Shown in pieces: positions 1 to 11,427 of a stretch of DNA of 11,823 nt. Source of the stretch: Thermomucor indicae-seudaticae. Its lineage: Eukaryota; Mucoromycota; Mucoromycetes; Mucorales; Lichtheimiaceae. The notes under the pieces are model-generated. The model was not told where the DNA came from, did not search any database, and saw nothing but the letters and a program-made list of their open reading frames with translations. Made by a program: the position numbers and the translations under genes. The first letter of the stretch is position 1; the number at the start of each line of letters is the position of its first letter. The DNA lies in contig JSYX01000820.1 in assembly GCA_000787465.1 (NCBI GenBank), positions 1 through 11,823 of the forward strand. Reading direction: 5' to 3'.

Positions 1-517
1 ATTCGATTTGGAGCATGTACGATGAGTATAACAGGTTGGAATCATGATGTTAAGACGGACGGGTAAGCCTAACTTTTGCTTCAAGCAAGGGAATAGGAGG
101 TTGCAGTTTCATATTTTCTTACGGAAGATGGTTAGTGATGAGTTACAGTAGTAAATGCTGATACCGTGCAGGTTACAGGTGAAGACTGCGTTGTGCAAAT
201 GGTAAGGTGTCCGGCACACTGTGCTGGGCCAGCTCTGCTTGCCTATTAGCACTCTGAGCGCTTTCCCTTTCGGGTTTGATATGTCGCCTGTTCCTTTCTT
301 TGAAGGCCATACAAATTTTAGAATGGCTCATTTGATCACTACAGACCTGATAAGTCCTGATTCGCTCGAAACATGCAAGAAAACCGATGATTAAAGAGAG
401 AGGAGATGTTTTGGAATGACGGAGTTCCCGAAAAGGAAGCCGTTTCCGTCGCATTTTACCCACACTTTTTATTGCGGGGAAAACCATGACAAGGAGTCGG
501 TTCTGTTCTTTCCCATA
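1..517. other. Intergenic region upstream of the thiolase gene
   Basis: No gene is recognised here. Frame 3 is open from base 3 and reads a short protein-like tail (SIWSMYDEYNRLES, stop TGA at 45-47). This could be the last codons of a gene lying left of the window. Frame 1 is also open to a TAA at 64-66, so the assignment is weak. The rest should be the thiolase promoter and leader. I found no clear TATA box or CCAAT box in it. Confidence 0.4.

Positions 518-518
<1 letters not shown>
486..518 (+). other. Candidate 10-codon upstream ORF overlapping the thiolase start
   Basis: An ATG at 486-488 with A at position -3 opens a 10-codon reading frame (MTRSRFCSFP) that ends in TAA at 516-518. The last A of that stop is the first base of the thiolase ATG (TAATG). 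Overlaps of this kind can couple termination to re-initiation. It matters only if the mRNA starts upstream of 486, which the sequence cannot show. Confidence 0.4.
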
Positions 519-2436
<1,918 letters not shown>

Positions 2437-2587
2437 AAAAATTAATTTGGTATCTAGATATATGTATTCTTGTACGCAGAAACGTTTTTGTATAGTCAAT
2501 GGATGATATCCTTAGAACCTGCGATTAATGATGGATGAAACGGGCTACTGGAGACACAGTTAGATACATAATGAAGTAAAATAACTA

Positions 2588-3258
2588 TTATTGGATAGAA
2601 CAAGGTCCCTGAGCAGTACTAGTATTACTGTCATTAGCATTGTTGGCTTCCAAGGCCAGTTGAAACTCCAGACCTCTCTTCATATAGAATGCAATATGGG
2701 CATGGGTCTATATGTAGACATATATGTATATAATGACCGCTTAAATGAGCTAATGTGCCTTTCTTTTATCTCGTTAAGGTCGGGAACACGTACGATCCAC
2801 CATGCCTCACCAATCTCGGGACGATATTCGGACTTGAGTCTTTTCTTTAGTGCAATAACAAGTGCTGGACCGACGAGGTCAATCATGTACGGCTGGACGT
2901 TATACTGAGCATGACGAGCACCGAGGGCGGTCAGTCGCCGGATCTGATCGTCCTGTGGCTGCTGGAAAACGGTCGTCGAAGTCGTAGGCGACCGAACCAC
3001 ATAGGACAGGATACCAGTCAACACACGCGCTTGGCGAACCATATTATTGTTAAAAACGGATTCCTGTAGTGAATTGTCCATCGTGAACAAGGCGTCGTAG
3101 AACGCAAATGCAAATGCAAGTGAAGGTGACACGTTTCGGTCGTCCTCCGGATGCCGGATCTCGGCGACGCGTTGCCATGTGGATTGGACCAGCTGGATAT
3201 GAGACGGTGTAGGCGGCCCAACCACGGTTTTGCTGGGTTCTTCTTGATGGCTAACCAT
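2588..3258 (-). CDS. Single-domain globin, 2 exons
   Basis: A haem-binding globin of 194 aa without an attached FAD/NAD reductase domain, so not a flavohaemoglobin. Probable roles, by family only, are oxygen binding or nitric oxide handling in the cytosol. Exon 1 is 3258-2794 and exon 2 is 2707-2588, with an 86-nt intron (donor GTACGT, acceptor ATATAG). Helix A is around 19-33 (SHIQLVQSTWQRVAE) and helix B around 48-60 (AFAFYDALFTM). The E region is at 72-88 with Gln76 as a possible distal residue. The F helix carries the probable proximal His116 (LGARHAQYNV). G and H helices follow, and helix H (EAWWI joined to THAHIAFYMKRG) is split by the intron. ATG at 3258 is the first in-frame ATG. The Asn/Ser/Thr-rich tail (about residues 176-194) is not globin-like. 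Reading through the intron instead adds a non-conserved tail and breaks helix H. Function is family-level only. Confidence 0.82.
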
Positions 3259-3423
3259 GGATCTACGAAAAAGTAATAAAAAGAAGTAAAAAAAAGAAGA
3301 GGAGGAGGGGGAGACACACAAGCGTGTTTATGAACAAGGGGTGGCCAGAAACGCAGGGTTTCCCGAACATGAATAGAAAGGGTCCTCCGGGCATAAGGGA
3401 AAAGCTCTGTGTACACGCGTGGA

Positions 3424-3433
3424 CCATATATGG
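3424..3433. promoter_or_regulatory. Palindromic CArG box (CCATATATGG) upstream of the globin gene
   Basis: CCATATATGG is a perfect CC(A/T)6GG palindrome, the site type bound by SRF/Mcm1-class MADS-box factors. It lies about 170 bp upstream of the globin ATG. Occupancy is inferred, not shown. Confidence 0.4.
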
Positions 3434-3766
3434 ATAAAGCAAGCACACTGCACTCTATCAGAATCGCCCCCCTTCTCTCCCAATACATTCATATAAAAGT
3501 CTTTCGGGATTAAATATTCCGAGCTGTTCAGATTCACATGCACCAGCTAAAGGTTCAGGGACAGAAGATTAGGTCATTAATGCTGGTGTCTGCAAGTAAA
3601 CTTCTTGGATTCGTCACCAATGCCATATTTAATCAAACTTGCCGGCCCATGACCACGACCCTGAATGGATCCATGCAGGGCTATATATGCTCAACATTCA
3701 AGTCAAACAAGCCTGAGAGCTTGTCTATGCATAGAGGCATTGGTCGCATTTTATTAGCGGGGTATG

Positions 3767-3788
3767 GCACGCGCGTGTGTGTGCGTGT
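3767..3788. repeat. 22-bp alternating purine-pyrimidine tract (GC/GT rich)
   Basis: Every base from 3767 to 3788 alternates purine and pyrimidine, starting GCACGCGCG and going on in GT steps with one GC. Such runs can adopt Z-DNA under negative supercoiling. It sits about 510 bp upstream of the globin ATG and 130 bp beyond the carrier stop codon. Confidence 0.6.
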
Positions 3789-3915
3789 TTATGTGAAATA
3801 GAGGTTTTGGACGAGCGGATGATAATGCAGTAATGACGTGAAAGCAATTAAGCACACGTGAAGGTGCGATATGTAAACTAAATGTGTTGTTGTGAAATGA
3901 GGTCGGAGGGGGGTA

Positions 3916-5274
3916 TCATGCAACGAGACTTGCATCGGCTGACAGAACGATGCCCGAAGCCTTGAGTCTCAGAAAGACGTCTTTTGACAGCTCGAAAACG
4001 GCAAAATTCACTGCGCTTGCTGGTCCAGCTTTTAAAAGGCCCGGGAAAAGTCCTTTGTAAAGCGCTAAAACGCCTTCGGTCTTGACGATCGTTCTCATGC
4101 AAGAGAAAACAGAGACACGACTACTATACTCGGGTATCCCTGGTACAGCATATTTGGTTCGATGGGGTCCTTGAGCTTGGAGCCGTTTACGAACGACGTC
4201 CAGTGGGAAGACTCCTGTTTTACTAACGATGCCGGCCAAGGACCCACTGATCATGTTATGGGCAAGTTTCTTATCCGGATCGAGTAGCTCTTTGTCCTGT
4301 CAAAAATAATAACGGTAAATACGTATGCGCCCACTGGCATCCGTTCCAAGTATCATTACCCTCATCCACTCGAATGTCGCGCAAAACGTCTCATAGCTCC
4401 AAAACATCAACCCCATATAAGGCATAATCTGGGCAACTGAGGGTACTAGTCCGCGGTAAAATCCATAGAATCCTTCAACACGATAAATGTCGGTTACTGC
4501 GCTATAAAGACTTGGATATACCTGTCATGATATAGTGAGATCATTGGTACCCAATATTTTTAGCTTCTCTAGCTTTTACTGACTTTTGAAGAACCTTGCA
4601 AGGCAAAACGCGTACGTAGCAAATCAAAAGGGTATGTTACTGCCGTCGCAAAAGATCCAGCAAGCATTCCTGAAATGAAGGAGCCAACTGACTCTGGTAT
4701 AATAGACTAACAGTGCTCTAAGATGTCTGTCCTCACTCATGAACTTTATATACTTACCTTTCTAGCATTGAGGACGCCATTGAGATGATGATATGCAAAG
4801 AACTGACTCCCGCCATAAGTAAGATAAAGATACTCTGCTGATACATTGCCTTTGAAGAATCCCTATTAAAGGCACTTAGCAAAATTCTGCTTCACAATAC
4901 TGCCGCACAACAACAACTACTACTACTTACCCGGATACCTTCCTCAGTTGCGATACGCTTCGCCGCGGCGAAAATGTTCTCTTTTGCTATCCTTACAGGT
5001 AGTAGACTGCTGCTGCCGCCGCCGCCGGTAAATGACTTGAATCTACTACAACCACTGCCAGCAGCAGCATAAGCAAGCTTGTACGGTTGTGATTGGACTT
5101 GTAATCGAATCTTGACCACATCCAAAGGAGCAATCACGAATCTTGGGCGGTATTAGCTGCATTGGCTCGGTCATTCACAAGAATGGCTGTTTACCTTGCG
5201 ACTGAGCCTGCAATGGCCCCACACACTGCGGTTTCATTGGCTGAAAGTCTAGAGCAAGTAACGTGGGATGGCAT
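3916..5274 (-). CDS. Mitochondrial carrier, thiamine pyrophosphate carrier-like (SLC25 family), 6 exons
   Basis: An inner-membrane solute carrier of 353 aa. Exons: 5274-5195, 5141-4931, 4862-4758, 4706-4584, 4521-4360, 4296-3916 (1062 nt). The three SLC25 signatures are PLDVVK (32-37), PFDLLR (158-163) and PLDVVR (258-263), one after each odd-numbered helix, giving the usual three-repeat, six-helix fold. Stretches such as FFKGNVSAEYLYLTYGGSQF and YPFDLLRTRFALQGSSKVYP, and the third repeat (GIVSKTGVFPLDVVRKRLQ), are most like Tpc1/SLC25A19. Those import thiamine pyrophosphate for matrix enzymes such as pyruvate dehydrogenase. The start ATG is preceded by an in-frame TAA with no other ATG between. 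Oddity: the loop after helix 1 carries a Gly/Ser-rich insert (about residues 44-73), making the protein longer than the usual 310-325 aa. The SLC25 call is near certain; the substrate is an inference from sequence likeness. Confidence 0.88.
4908..5033 (-). repeat. Cluster of short trinucleotide repeats in carrier exon 2 and intron 2
   Basis: On the coding strand, exon 2 has a GGC run followed by an AGC/AGT run, encoding Gly4-Ser3. The adjoining intron opens GTAAGT and goes straight into AGT repeats and then TGT repeats. These lie about 100 bp apart in the same gene. Slippage of such repeats could explain the low-complexity insert in the protein. Confidence 0.55.
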
Positions 5275-7150
5275 GCACCGATGGATCAGTGAAAAGAACG
5301 GGAATTATCGGAAAGTTTTCTGTCAAAAATTTGGCCCTTCTAGGAATTCTTTGGCAAAAGGGGAACAAACAGATCTATGCTTGCAATAACTTGTGAAATA
5401 TATGAGTACAGACACGCGATTAAGAAGAAAGGAAGTACCAAGACTTGTGAGAAGGGTGATATATTTTGGAAAGATGATGATCCCTATCTCTTATGCTCTT
5501 TATATAGCTGATGGATGTTCCAGAAATAGGTTCCTGACTCAGTTATCCAGACGTTGCGTAGGTATGTTTCTGTTTCATTTATTCAGTATCTGAGACAGGT
5601 GTTATCGGTATGAATGGCGATTCGATCCAATCGTTAGCAATCGTTCATTAGTACACTTACCACAACTTGCCGTGCCTGATATAGTATTGTTACTTGCTGC
5701 ACATAGTCAAGATGAGAGCTGCATCACAGTACATCGTAGTTGTATTGAAACTTGTAACCGTTCACATCAATAAACGAAAAGAGTACGGACTAATCTTGTT
5801 ATCCGTCATGGCGTTATACGGAGCACATGTAGAGCTCGCCTAAATGAGCTGTCTCAATATCTAAAAGCGCAACTTTTAATTCAATTCGTCTTGCATGGTG
5901 CAAGGAGAGACAACACTTTTTCATGTTAACCACGTATTGTATACAACGGAGGAACCCAACCGCTTGTCTTAATGGAGGTGGCTCAAGTAGGTCCAATAGT
6001 TGCTGACGGCGGTATACGTATTACGACCTCGGCTTTATTCCGAAAAGAGAGAGAGGAAAAGACCCACGTGCAGGGCCACCTTGACGATATCAGGCGCGAT
6101 TTAATTTCTTGACAACGCTAACCTGTCTTTTTGGGTTTGGGTGTCTTATGGACCATGACTACAAGATCTGCTACCGCAATCTTTACTTTGCCACTGAATG
6201 CATAATATTGTTGCGAGGAATGCGTAAGGCAAAACGTCCTCTAGCGCGAGCGATGCGCCGCTCTTTTATGTACGTCTTCCCACCGCGGGACGGCAACTGT
6301 TGTGCATGCGATTCATTTGGCGTAAACTTCAAAGCAATATTGACACATCTTTGAGACTGAAATTGGCGTTGGCCCATGTGTTTGAACAAGTTTGCGCCTC
6401 TTCGAAAAAGTAGGTTGGCGCTTTCAGTTTGTCAGAACTACTTGAACATCGACGTCAAAGGGATCTATTCTCACCCGGAACCCTGGCTTATGTAATGAGT
6501 GAACTGTATTACCCTATATTATCTTCCCAAACGGTGAATTTCTTCGCTTAATTTCCCTATGAGAATCAGTGCGAATCCGATTGAACATTGTCGCATTATC
6601 GTCGACTTTCTATATACGACTTGCGTACGAAAGAATGCAGAATGTTTAACAAGCATTGACAACTATTAGAACGTCCCTGTCAAATACAGCTTACATTGCT
6701 TCGGTCTTTGCTAACTAGTAATCGCACTGTCGTGAAATCCAGAAGCTTATTGCTAGCAAAACGGTGTTTATATTTAGCCGGTCAGTGCGTCTAAGAGAGA
6801 AGGTTATCACTGATGGCAGAAAGATATAGAAGGCTACCCTGGCAATCGCAAGACGTCTGGTAAGTATGCAAAAGCCGAGCCGGTTGAGCATCTGCTGCCT
6901 AACGCAGACAATAACACGCGTGTAAAGGATCTCTTTGAAGCACATGGGTCTTCACCAGCAATTTACCCCACAACTTACGCGGTGTTTGTGTGCCATTCCA
7001 CAAAAAAGAACAACCTCCGAGTGGGTTGCACATACAGAATGGATTAGATAATCGGTTACACTCTGATGGATTTTATATATAAATTGATACCAATGCGTCC
7101 CTTTGCCCGGCTAAAGGTTTTGCTTGTCCCTTCATCTCGACAAAGAAGCC
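5275..7150. other. 1.9-kb gene-free region between divergent carrier and beta-galactosidase genes
   Basis: I find no coding block with recognisable protein sequence, no tRNA or rRNA, and no terminal repeats of a transposon. The longest frames (66-81 codons at 5393-5593 and 6109-6354 on plus; 6183-6389 and 6715-6945 on minus) have no family features. Small items seen: CAATCGTT twice 10 bp apart (5628-5645), CACGTG at 6065-6070, ACGCGT at 6916-6921, CCCCAC (a Mig1/CreA-type GTGGGG on minus) at 6966-6971, and AGATAA at 7046-7051. It is much longer than the other spacers here (151-745 bp) and must contain two promoters. Confidence 0.5.
7074..7083 (+). promoter_or_regulatory. Probable TATA box of the beta-galactosidase gene
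   Basis: TATATATAAA lies 67 bp before the beta-galactosidase ATG at 7151. A start site 30-40 bp downstream would leave a short leader of about 30-45 nt. GATA-like AGATAA and a Mig1/CreA-type GTGGGG (minus strand, 6966-6971) lie within 110 bp upstream. Both fit nutrient or carbon control but are short motifs that also occur by chance. Confidence 0.55.
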
Positions 7151-10100
7151 ATGCTCCTCAAGGGTCCTGCCGTGACAAGCATTTCGCTAGCCCTGGCGGC
7201 CCTCGTTGCCAATGCTGTTCCGGTCCGGTTCAGCCCAAGACAAGACGCTGTGACGGGACCCGTAAAGTGGGATAATTACACGATCTTTGTCAATAACGAG
7301 CGTCTGTTTCTATTCTCCGGTGAATTCCACGTATGCCATTTGCATAATAATTTTAAGCAAGACTTTTCAAAGCTCATTTCATCCGTATGCTATATAACAT
7401 AGTATTACCGCTTACCATCTCCGGGTCTCTGGTTAGACATTATGGAGAAATTCAAAGCTCTAGATTACAATGGCGCTTCAATTTACTTTAACTGGGGCTA
7501 TCACTCTCCAAAGAAGGGCGTCTACGATTTCCAAGGAGTACGAGACATTCAGAAGGCATTTGATGCAGCGAAACAAGTCGGTATTCATGTCATCTCTCGT
7601 CCTGGCCCGTACATCAATGCTGAAGTGGTACGTCCCATGTCCATGCTGTGGCTTTGTCAGCATAGGCTGGACTCACACGGTCGCAATACACACAGGATTG
7701 TGGCGGTTTCCCTGGCTGGCTCGCTACGATGAAATCGATGGCTCGGGTCAACACCACGGAATACTATGAAAATTGGCACGAGTGGCTCACTGCAGTCGAC
7801 AAGTACCTTGTTCCCAATCAAATCACTGAGGGCGGACCTATCATCCTGAATCAAATCGGTAAAACGAAACATATTTCTTTCCCCTGATTTTATTCTGAAC
7901 GTGATGTAGAAAACGAGTATGCGGACAATATTGACCCTGCTTATATGCAAGCCGTGATCAACAAATTTGCCGCGGACGGTATGGTGGTCCCGAGCACTTT
8001 CAATGATCCCTGGGCAGGAGGCCACTTTGCGTCCGGAGAAGGATCGGTTGACATATACGGTTGGGATAGCTATCCAGCCGGATTCGACTGCAGCCATCCG
8101 GATATCTGGCCAAGTAACACCAGCACCTGGTGGCGTGCTTTCCACGAACAGACGAATCCGTCTCAGCCCATGGCGCTCTACGAGTTCCAAGGAGGAGCCT
8201 TTGATCCATGGGGAGGCCCCGGCTACGAAGCTTGCAGAAAGATGGTGGATGAGCGGTTCGCAAAAGTGTATTACAAGAACAACTATGCGCAGGGTGCTAG
8301 AATCCAGAATCTTTATATGACTTATGGTATACACCGTCTAATTTACTGGAGACATTTTTAACTAACCCTAGTTTTTATTTCATTCAAGGTGGCACATCGT
8401 GGGGCGGTCTCGCTAAGCCGAGTGAGTGTCCTATTCGTTATACAGAAAACGCGTAGCAGGGAAAAAACCTAACATCCGAATTGCATGTTAGCTGTTTACA
8501 CATCGTATGACTATGGTGCACCTATCTCAGAGCCAGGTCTTATGACGCCCAAAGGCCTGGAAACCAAGCTACAAGGTATAATACGAGCTTAATCAATTTT
8601 CTCAAGTTATTATTATTAACTCGAATCGCAGGAACTTTCTTGCATACCGTCAAGCCTTTCCTGACAACTGAACACTTTTGGCCCAAGTATACAAATGGTC
8701 CAACTATCCTTATAGACGGTCTCAAGGATATCTATACCTCCACTCAGTTCTACATTGCTCAGCACTCTAACTCAAATTCCACCGATCTGGATGAGTAAGT
8801 TACTTTTCTTTTTACACATTTCGAATTCCAATTGTTCGCGCCCACCTAACAGTTTGCGCAAGATTCTATATCAACATCGAAACAAGGGATGGCAATTTCA
8901 CAATTCCCAGAAGCAAAGACTCGAAGCTCGTCTTGAACGGTCGCGACGCCAAGGTCTTGGTCGCTGACTACGATTTTAACTCGCAGCATCTCATGTACTC
9001 TACCAGCGAGATATTCACGCACCAGGATATGGGCTCCTTTGATGTGATCGTCGTCTACGCGTATGAAGATGAGGACGGCGAGTTTGCGCTCAAGGTCAGC
9101 AACGGTGACGCGAAGGTCCATTCAACCGACGAATCTGTTGTTTCCTCGACTGAGGACGGTATCCTGCAAATCAACTATAAGCACCCCAACGGTACGACAG
9201 CCATCTCGGTCACTAGTACTGGCGGTCAGGGCAAGGACCTTTTGCTACTGGTTTCCGGGTACTCGAGCGCGACCAAGTGGACGGCACCCATCGTCTCATC
9301 TGATAACCAGCGCGTGTTGATCCACGGCCCTTACATTGTCCGCAGCGCAGCCATCTCGGGCTCCACGCTCTCCTTCCGGGGCGACATTGATCGGACGACC
9401 GACATTGAAGTCGTCGCACCGAGCAACATTACTTCATTTACTTGGAACGGCAAGCAAGTCCACCTTGAAAAGACAGCCTATGGCACTTGGAATGGAACGC
9501 TCGACTTTGGCAAGCCTGATGTAGAGTATACCGATCTCTCGAAAGCCCAATGGAAGTACAGCCCAGCGTCGCCTGAATCCGAACCTGACTTTGATGACTC
9601 GGACTGGGTGACGGCAGACCACCTCGACACCAACTCAATTACCCCACCTGAAACGCTTCCGATTCTGTATGCTGACGATTATGGTAAGTTACGCACACTT
9701 TCGAGAGACAGAAAAAGGTGCTCTGACGCGCGAGCATTCAGGATTCCACACTGGCTGCATTTGGCTCCGTGGCACATTTAACGGCAGCAGCGAGATTACC
9801 GGCTTCAACCTTACCGCGTTCTCCGGAGCGGCGTCCGCGTGGGTCGCCTGGCTTAACGGCAAATATCTTGGCGGCTTTGATATTGGCAACCAAGCGTTCA
9901 CGGATCTGAACGGTACGCTCAAGACGGACGGCGAAAAGAATGTGATCTCTTTGCTGCTGTGGACCACGGGCCATGAAGACGACTGGAACGTCAATGATCT
10001 TTACAAGTCGGCTCGAGGGTTTACTCAAGCTGAACTGCTTGGCATTGGCAATGCCATGATCTGGTCGATTCAGTGGAAAATTCAAGGTATTGCATCCCTT

Positions 10101-10695
10101 TTCTGTTTTCTTCCCATCATGACAAGTTTGCTAACTTTAATCACAGGTAACCTTGGAGGCGAAGATCTTGCTGATCCTGTTCGCGGTCCGTACAATGAGG
10201 GAGGACTGTTCGGTGAACGTATGGGCTGGCATTTGCCAGATTTTCCCGATAGCGACTGGGAAAAGGCCAGCGTGCCCGAGACCAAGAACAGAACCGGTGT
10301 TTCCTGGTACCGCACGACGTTTGAGGTCCACGTGCCAAAGGGCTATGATGCGCCCATGTGCCTTCGGTTCGAAGATGATTCCAAGACACGGTACCGTGCC
10401 TTGATCTTTGTGAATGGCTGGCAGCTCGGTCGATATGGTATGTCAGCGAAAAGAAAGTTATCGCATCAGTACGGCTAATGATCTTCCAGCCAACGACCTA
10501 GGACCTCAAACTCAATTCTATCTGCCTGAAGGCATTTTGAACACAAACGGCAAGAACACACTTGCAGTAGCAGTGATTGCGATTGATGAAGCTGCGCAAC
10601 TTGGAAAGGTGGTGCTTGAACCTTATGCGATTTTGGAGTCTGCCAAGCCTCAAGTCGACCTGGTGGAGTCGCCTGGTTATAGCAAGCGCAACTGA
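7151..10695 (+). CDS. Secreted beta-galactosidase, glycoside hydrolase family 35, 11 exons
   Basis: It removes terminal beta-galactosyl residues from lactose or plant galactans outside the cell. Exons: 7151-7330, 7403-7627, 7696-7858, 7910-8326, 8389-8421, 8492-8575, 8632-8794, 8863-9683, 9742-10086, 10147-10437, 10490-10695. The total is 2928 nt, 975 aa, near the ~1000 aa of fungal GH35 enzymes. Residues 1-22 form a signal peptide (hydrophobic core SISLALAALVANA, likely cut after Ala22). The catalytic barrel covers about residues 40-390. GGPIILNQIENEY matches the GH35 signature, with proton donor Glu192. Glu281 in YEFQGGAFDPWGG is the expected nucleophile. Later parts fit the middle beta-galactosidase domains and two C-terminal jelly-roll domains (SWYRTTFEV, IFVNGWQLGRY, LPEGILNTNGKN). 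The start is the first ATG after the TATA box and opens the signal peptide. Exon 5 is only 33 nt. Intron 7 uses an AG at 8861-8862, not the nearer one at 8851-8852. Family certain; substrate range not readable. Confidence 0.95.
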
Positions 10696-10746
10696 AGTGA
10701 ACTGTGACATACATATACTGCTAGTTATCTTAATGATTTTGTAACT

Positions 10747-10752
10747 AATAAA
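10747..10752 (+). terminator. Polyadenylation signal AATAAA of the beta-galactosidase gene
   Basis: A canonical AATAAA hexamer starts 52 nt after the beta-galactosidase stop codon. A cleavage site 10-30 nt further on would end the mRNA near 10765-10785. None of the other genes here has such a clear hexamer. Confidence 0.6.
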
Positions 10753-11194
10753 ATGATTCACCCTATGCTTCGTACAATGTTGTTGACTTCTTTCCAGGCG
10801 AAGAGCAATTACGATCAATGCTAGTTGACGAGAGAAGCCTGCTACAAGACCGACAGGGTTATCCGGGTGAAGTCAAATGAAAAAACTCGAGCTGCTGTTT
10901 CTTGAAACATAGGGTACATATAACCAAGCGGACCGCTCTAAGATAGGTTTCGATCACCACAAAGCGTTGCTTGGGCTGCTGTTCATGCTTGGGCTTTGAC
11001 TCGACCTTGTTTCTTTGATAAAGGCTTTTTCTTCTAATTTTGTATAAAGCAATGGTACACAGATCATAGTTGCCTTAGGGCATGATACTAACTGTAAAGA
11101 ACATGATAAAAGTGCACTGAAGCGATACTCATATGAGTCGAGAATGAAAGAAGCTTTCCACCTGCGACGGACGGGTGTGAAGTGGTCGTTGAAC

Positions 11195-11212
11195 GGACCA
11201 ATAGCACGGTCC
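11195..11212. promoter_or_regulatory. CCAAT box inside a GGACC/GGTCC inverted repeat, EF-1alpha promoter
   Basis: GGACC at 11195-11199 and GGTCC at 11208-11212 form a 5-bp inverted repeat 8 bp apart. The left arm overlaps CCAAT at 11198-11202, the site type of the fungal HAP/CBF complex. It lies 42 bp before the TATA box, a usual spacing for a strong promoter. Binding is inferred. Confidence 0.45.
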
Positions 11213-11244
11213 ACTGTAGCTGGCTTTGAAATTACTGCGACCGC

Positions 11245-11251
11245 TATAAAA
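11245..11251 (+). promoter_or_regulatory. TATA box of the EF-1alpha gene
   Basis: TATAAAA lies 196 bp before the EF-1alpha ATG. With a start about 30 bp downstream, near the pyrimidine-rich stretch at 11278-11299, the leader would begin just before the donor at 11305. That fits a leader split by an intron. Confidence 0.65.
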
Positions 11252-11304
11252 TCTGAAAAGCTTTGCGGTGGTATAGCTCTTCCCTTTTTCCGTCCTATTT
11301 AAAG

Positions 11305-11427
11305 GTAAGCTATTGCTGTCCATCCGTCTAGATTCTGTAGGCATCCATCCGTTCATCTTTCGAAAGATGGATGCGTGCTCCTTGCTAGTAACGGTTGACT
11401 AACAATATTTTCCGTTTCTTATGTTAG
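11305..11427 (+). other. Probable 5' UTR intron of the EF-1alpha gene
   Basis: AAAG|GTAAGC at 11301-11310 is a strong donor. GACTAAC at about 11397-11403 is a fitting branch site, and TTATGTTAG ending at 11427 a fitting acceptor. The 123-nt intron would leave only 13 nt of leader before the ATG at 11441. Leader introns are known in highly expressed elongation-factor genes of fungi and other eukaryotes. Not proven without cDNA. Confidence 0.6.
11341..11374. repeat. 16-bp perfect palindrome within a larger inverted repeat in the EF-1alpha leader intron
   Basis: CATCTTTCGAAAGATG (11354-11369) is a perfect palindrome. It is framed by GCATC (11341-11345) and GATGC (11370-11374), which also pair. 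An alternative pairing joins GCATCCATC (11341-11349) with GATGGATGC (11366-11374). It could be a protein-binding site or an RNA hairpin in the intron. Confidence 0.65.

Larger units (their letters stand above)
3259..3915. other. Intergenic region between the globin 5' end and the carrier 3' end
   Basis: No convincing gene. It must hold the globin promoter and the carrier's 3' end. On the globin strand, a long pyrimidine-rich run (about 3265-3312) ends in TTTTCGTAG four bases before the globin ATG, so a leader intron ending there is possible. Other items are a CArG palindrome, an alternating purine-pyrimidine tract and a CACGTG at 3855-3860. An 87-codon plus-strand frame at 3538-3801 resembles nothing I know. 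Confidence 0.5.

Noticed and set aside
3259..3321. Extended globin N-terminus (Ser/Phe/Leu-rich) that could look like a signal peptide
   Set aside because: It has no ATG; the first in-frame ATG is at 3258, and the stretch is pyrimidine-rich leader or intron-like sequence.
3018..3488. 156-codon minus-strand frame overlapping the globin
   Set aside because: It is the +1 shadow of globin exon 1; its His/Leu repeats come from shifted Ala-Phe codons.
3538..3801. 87-codon plus-strand frame starting at an ATG
   Set aside because: No recognisable motif, no supporting splice or promoter signal, and it runs through the alternating GT tract.
5618..5630. GATTCGATCC, like a tRNA B box
   Set aside because: No matching A box, acceptor stem or cloverleaf could be drawn around it.
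7657..8334. 225-codon minus-strand frame inside the beta-galactosidase gene
   Set aside because: It lies antisense to exons 3 and 4, which carry both catalytic motifs; no family features of its own.
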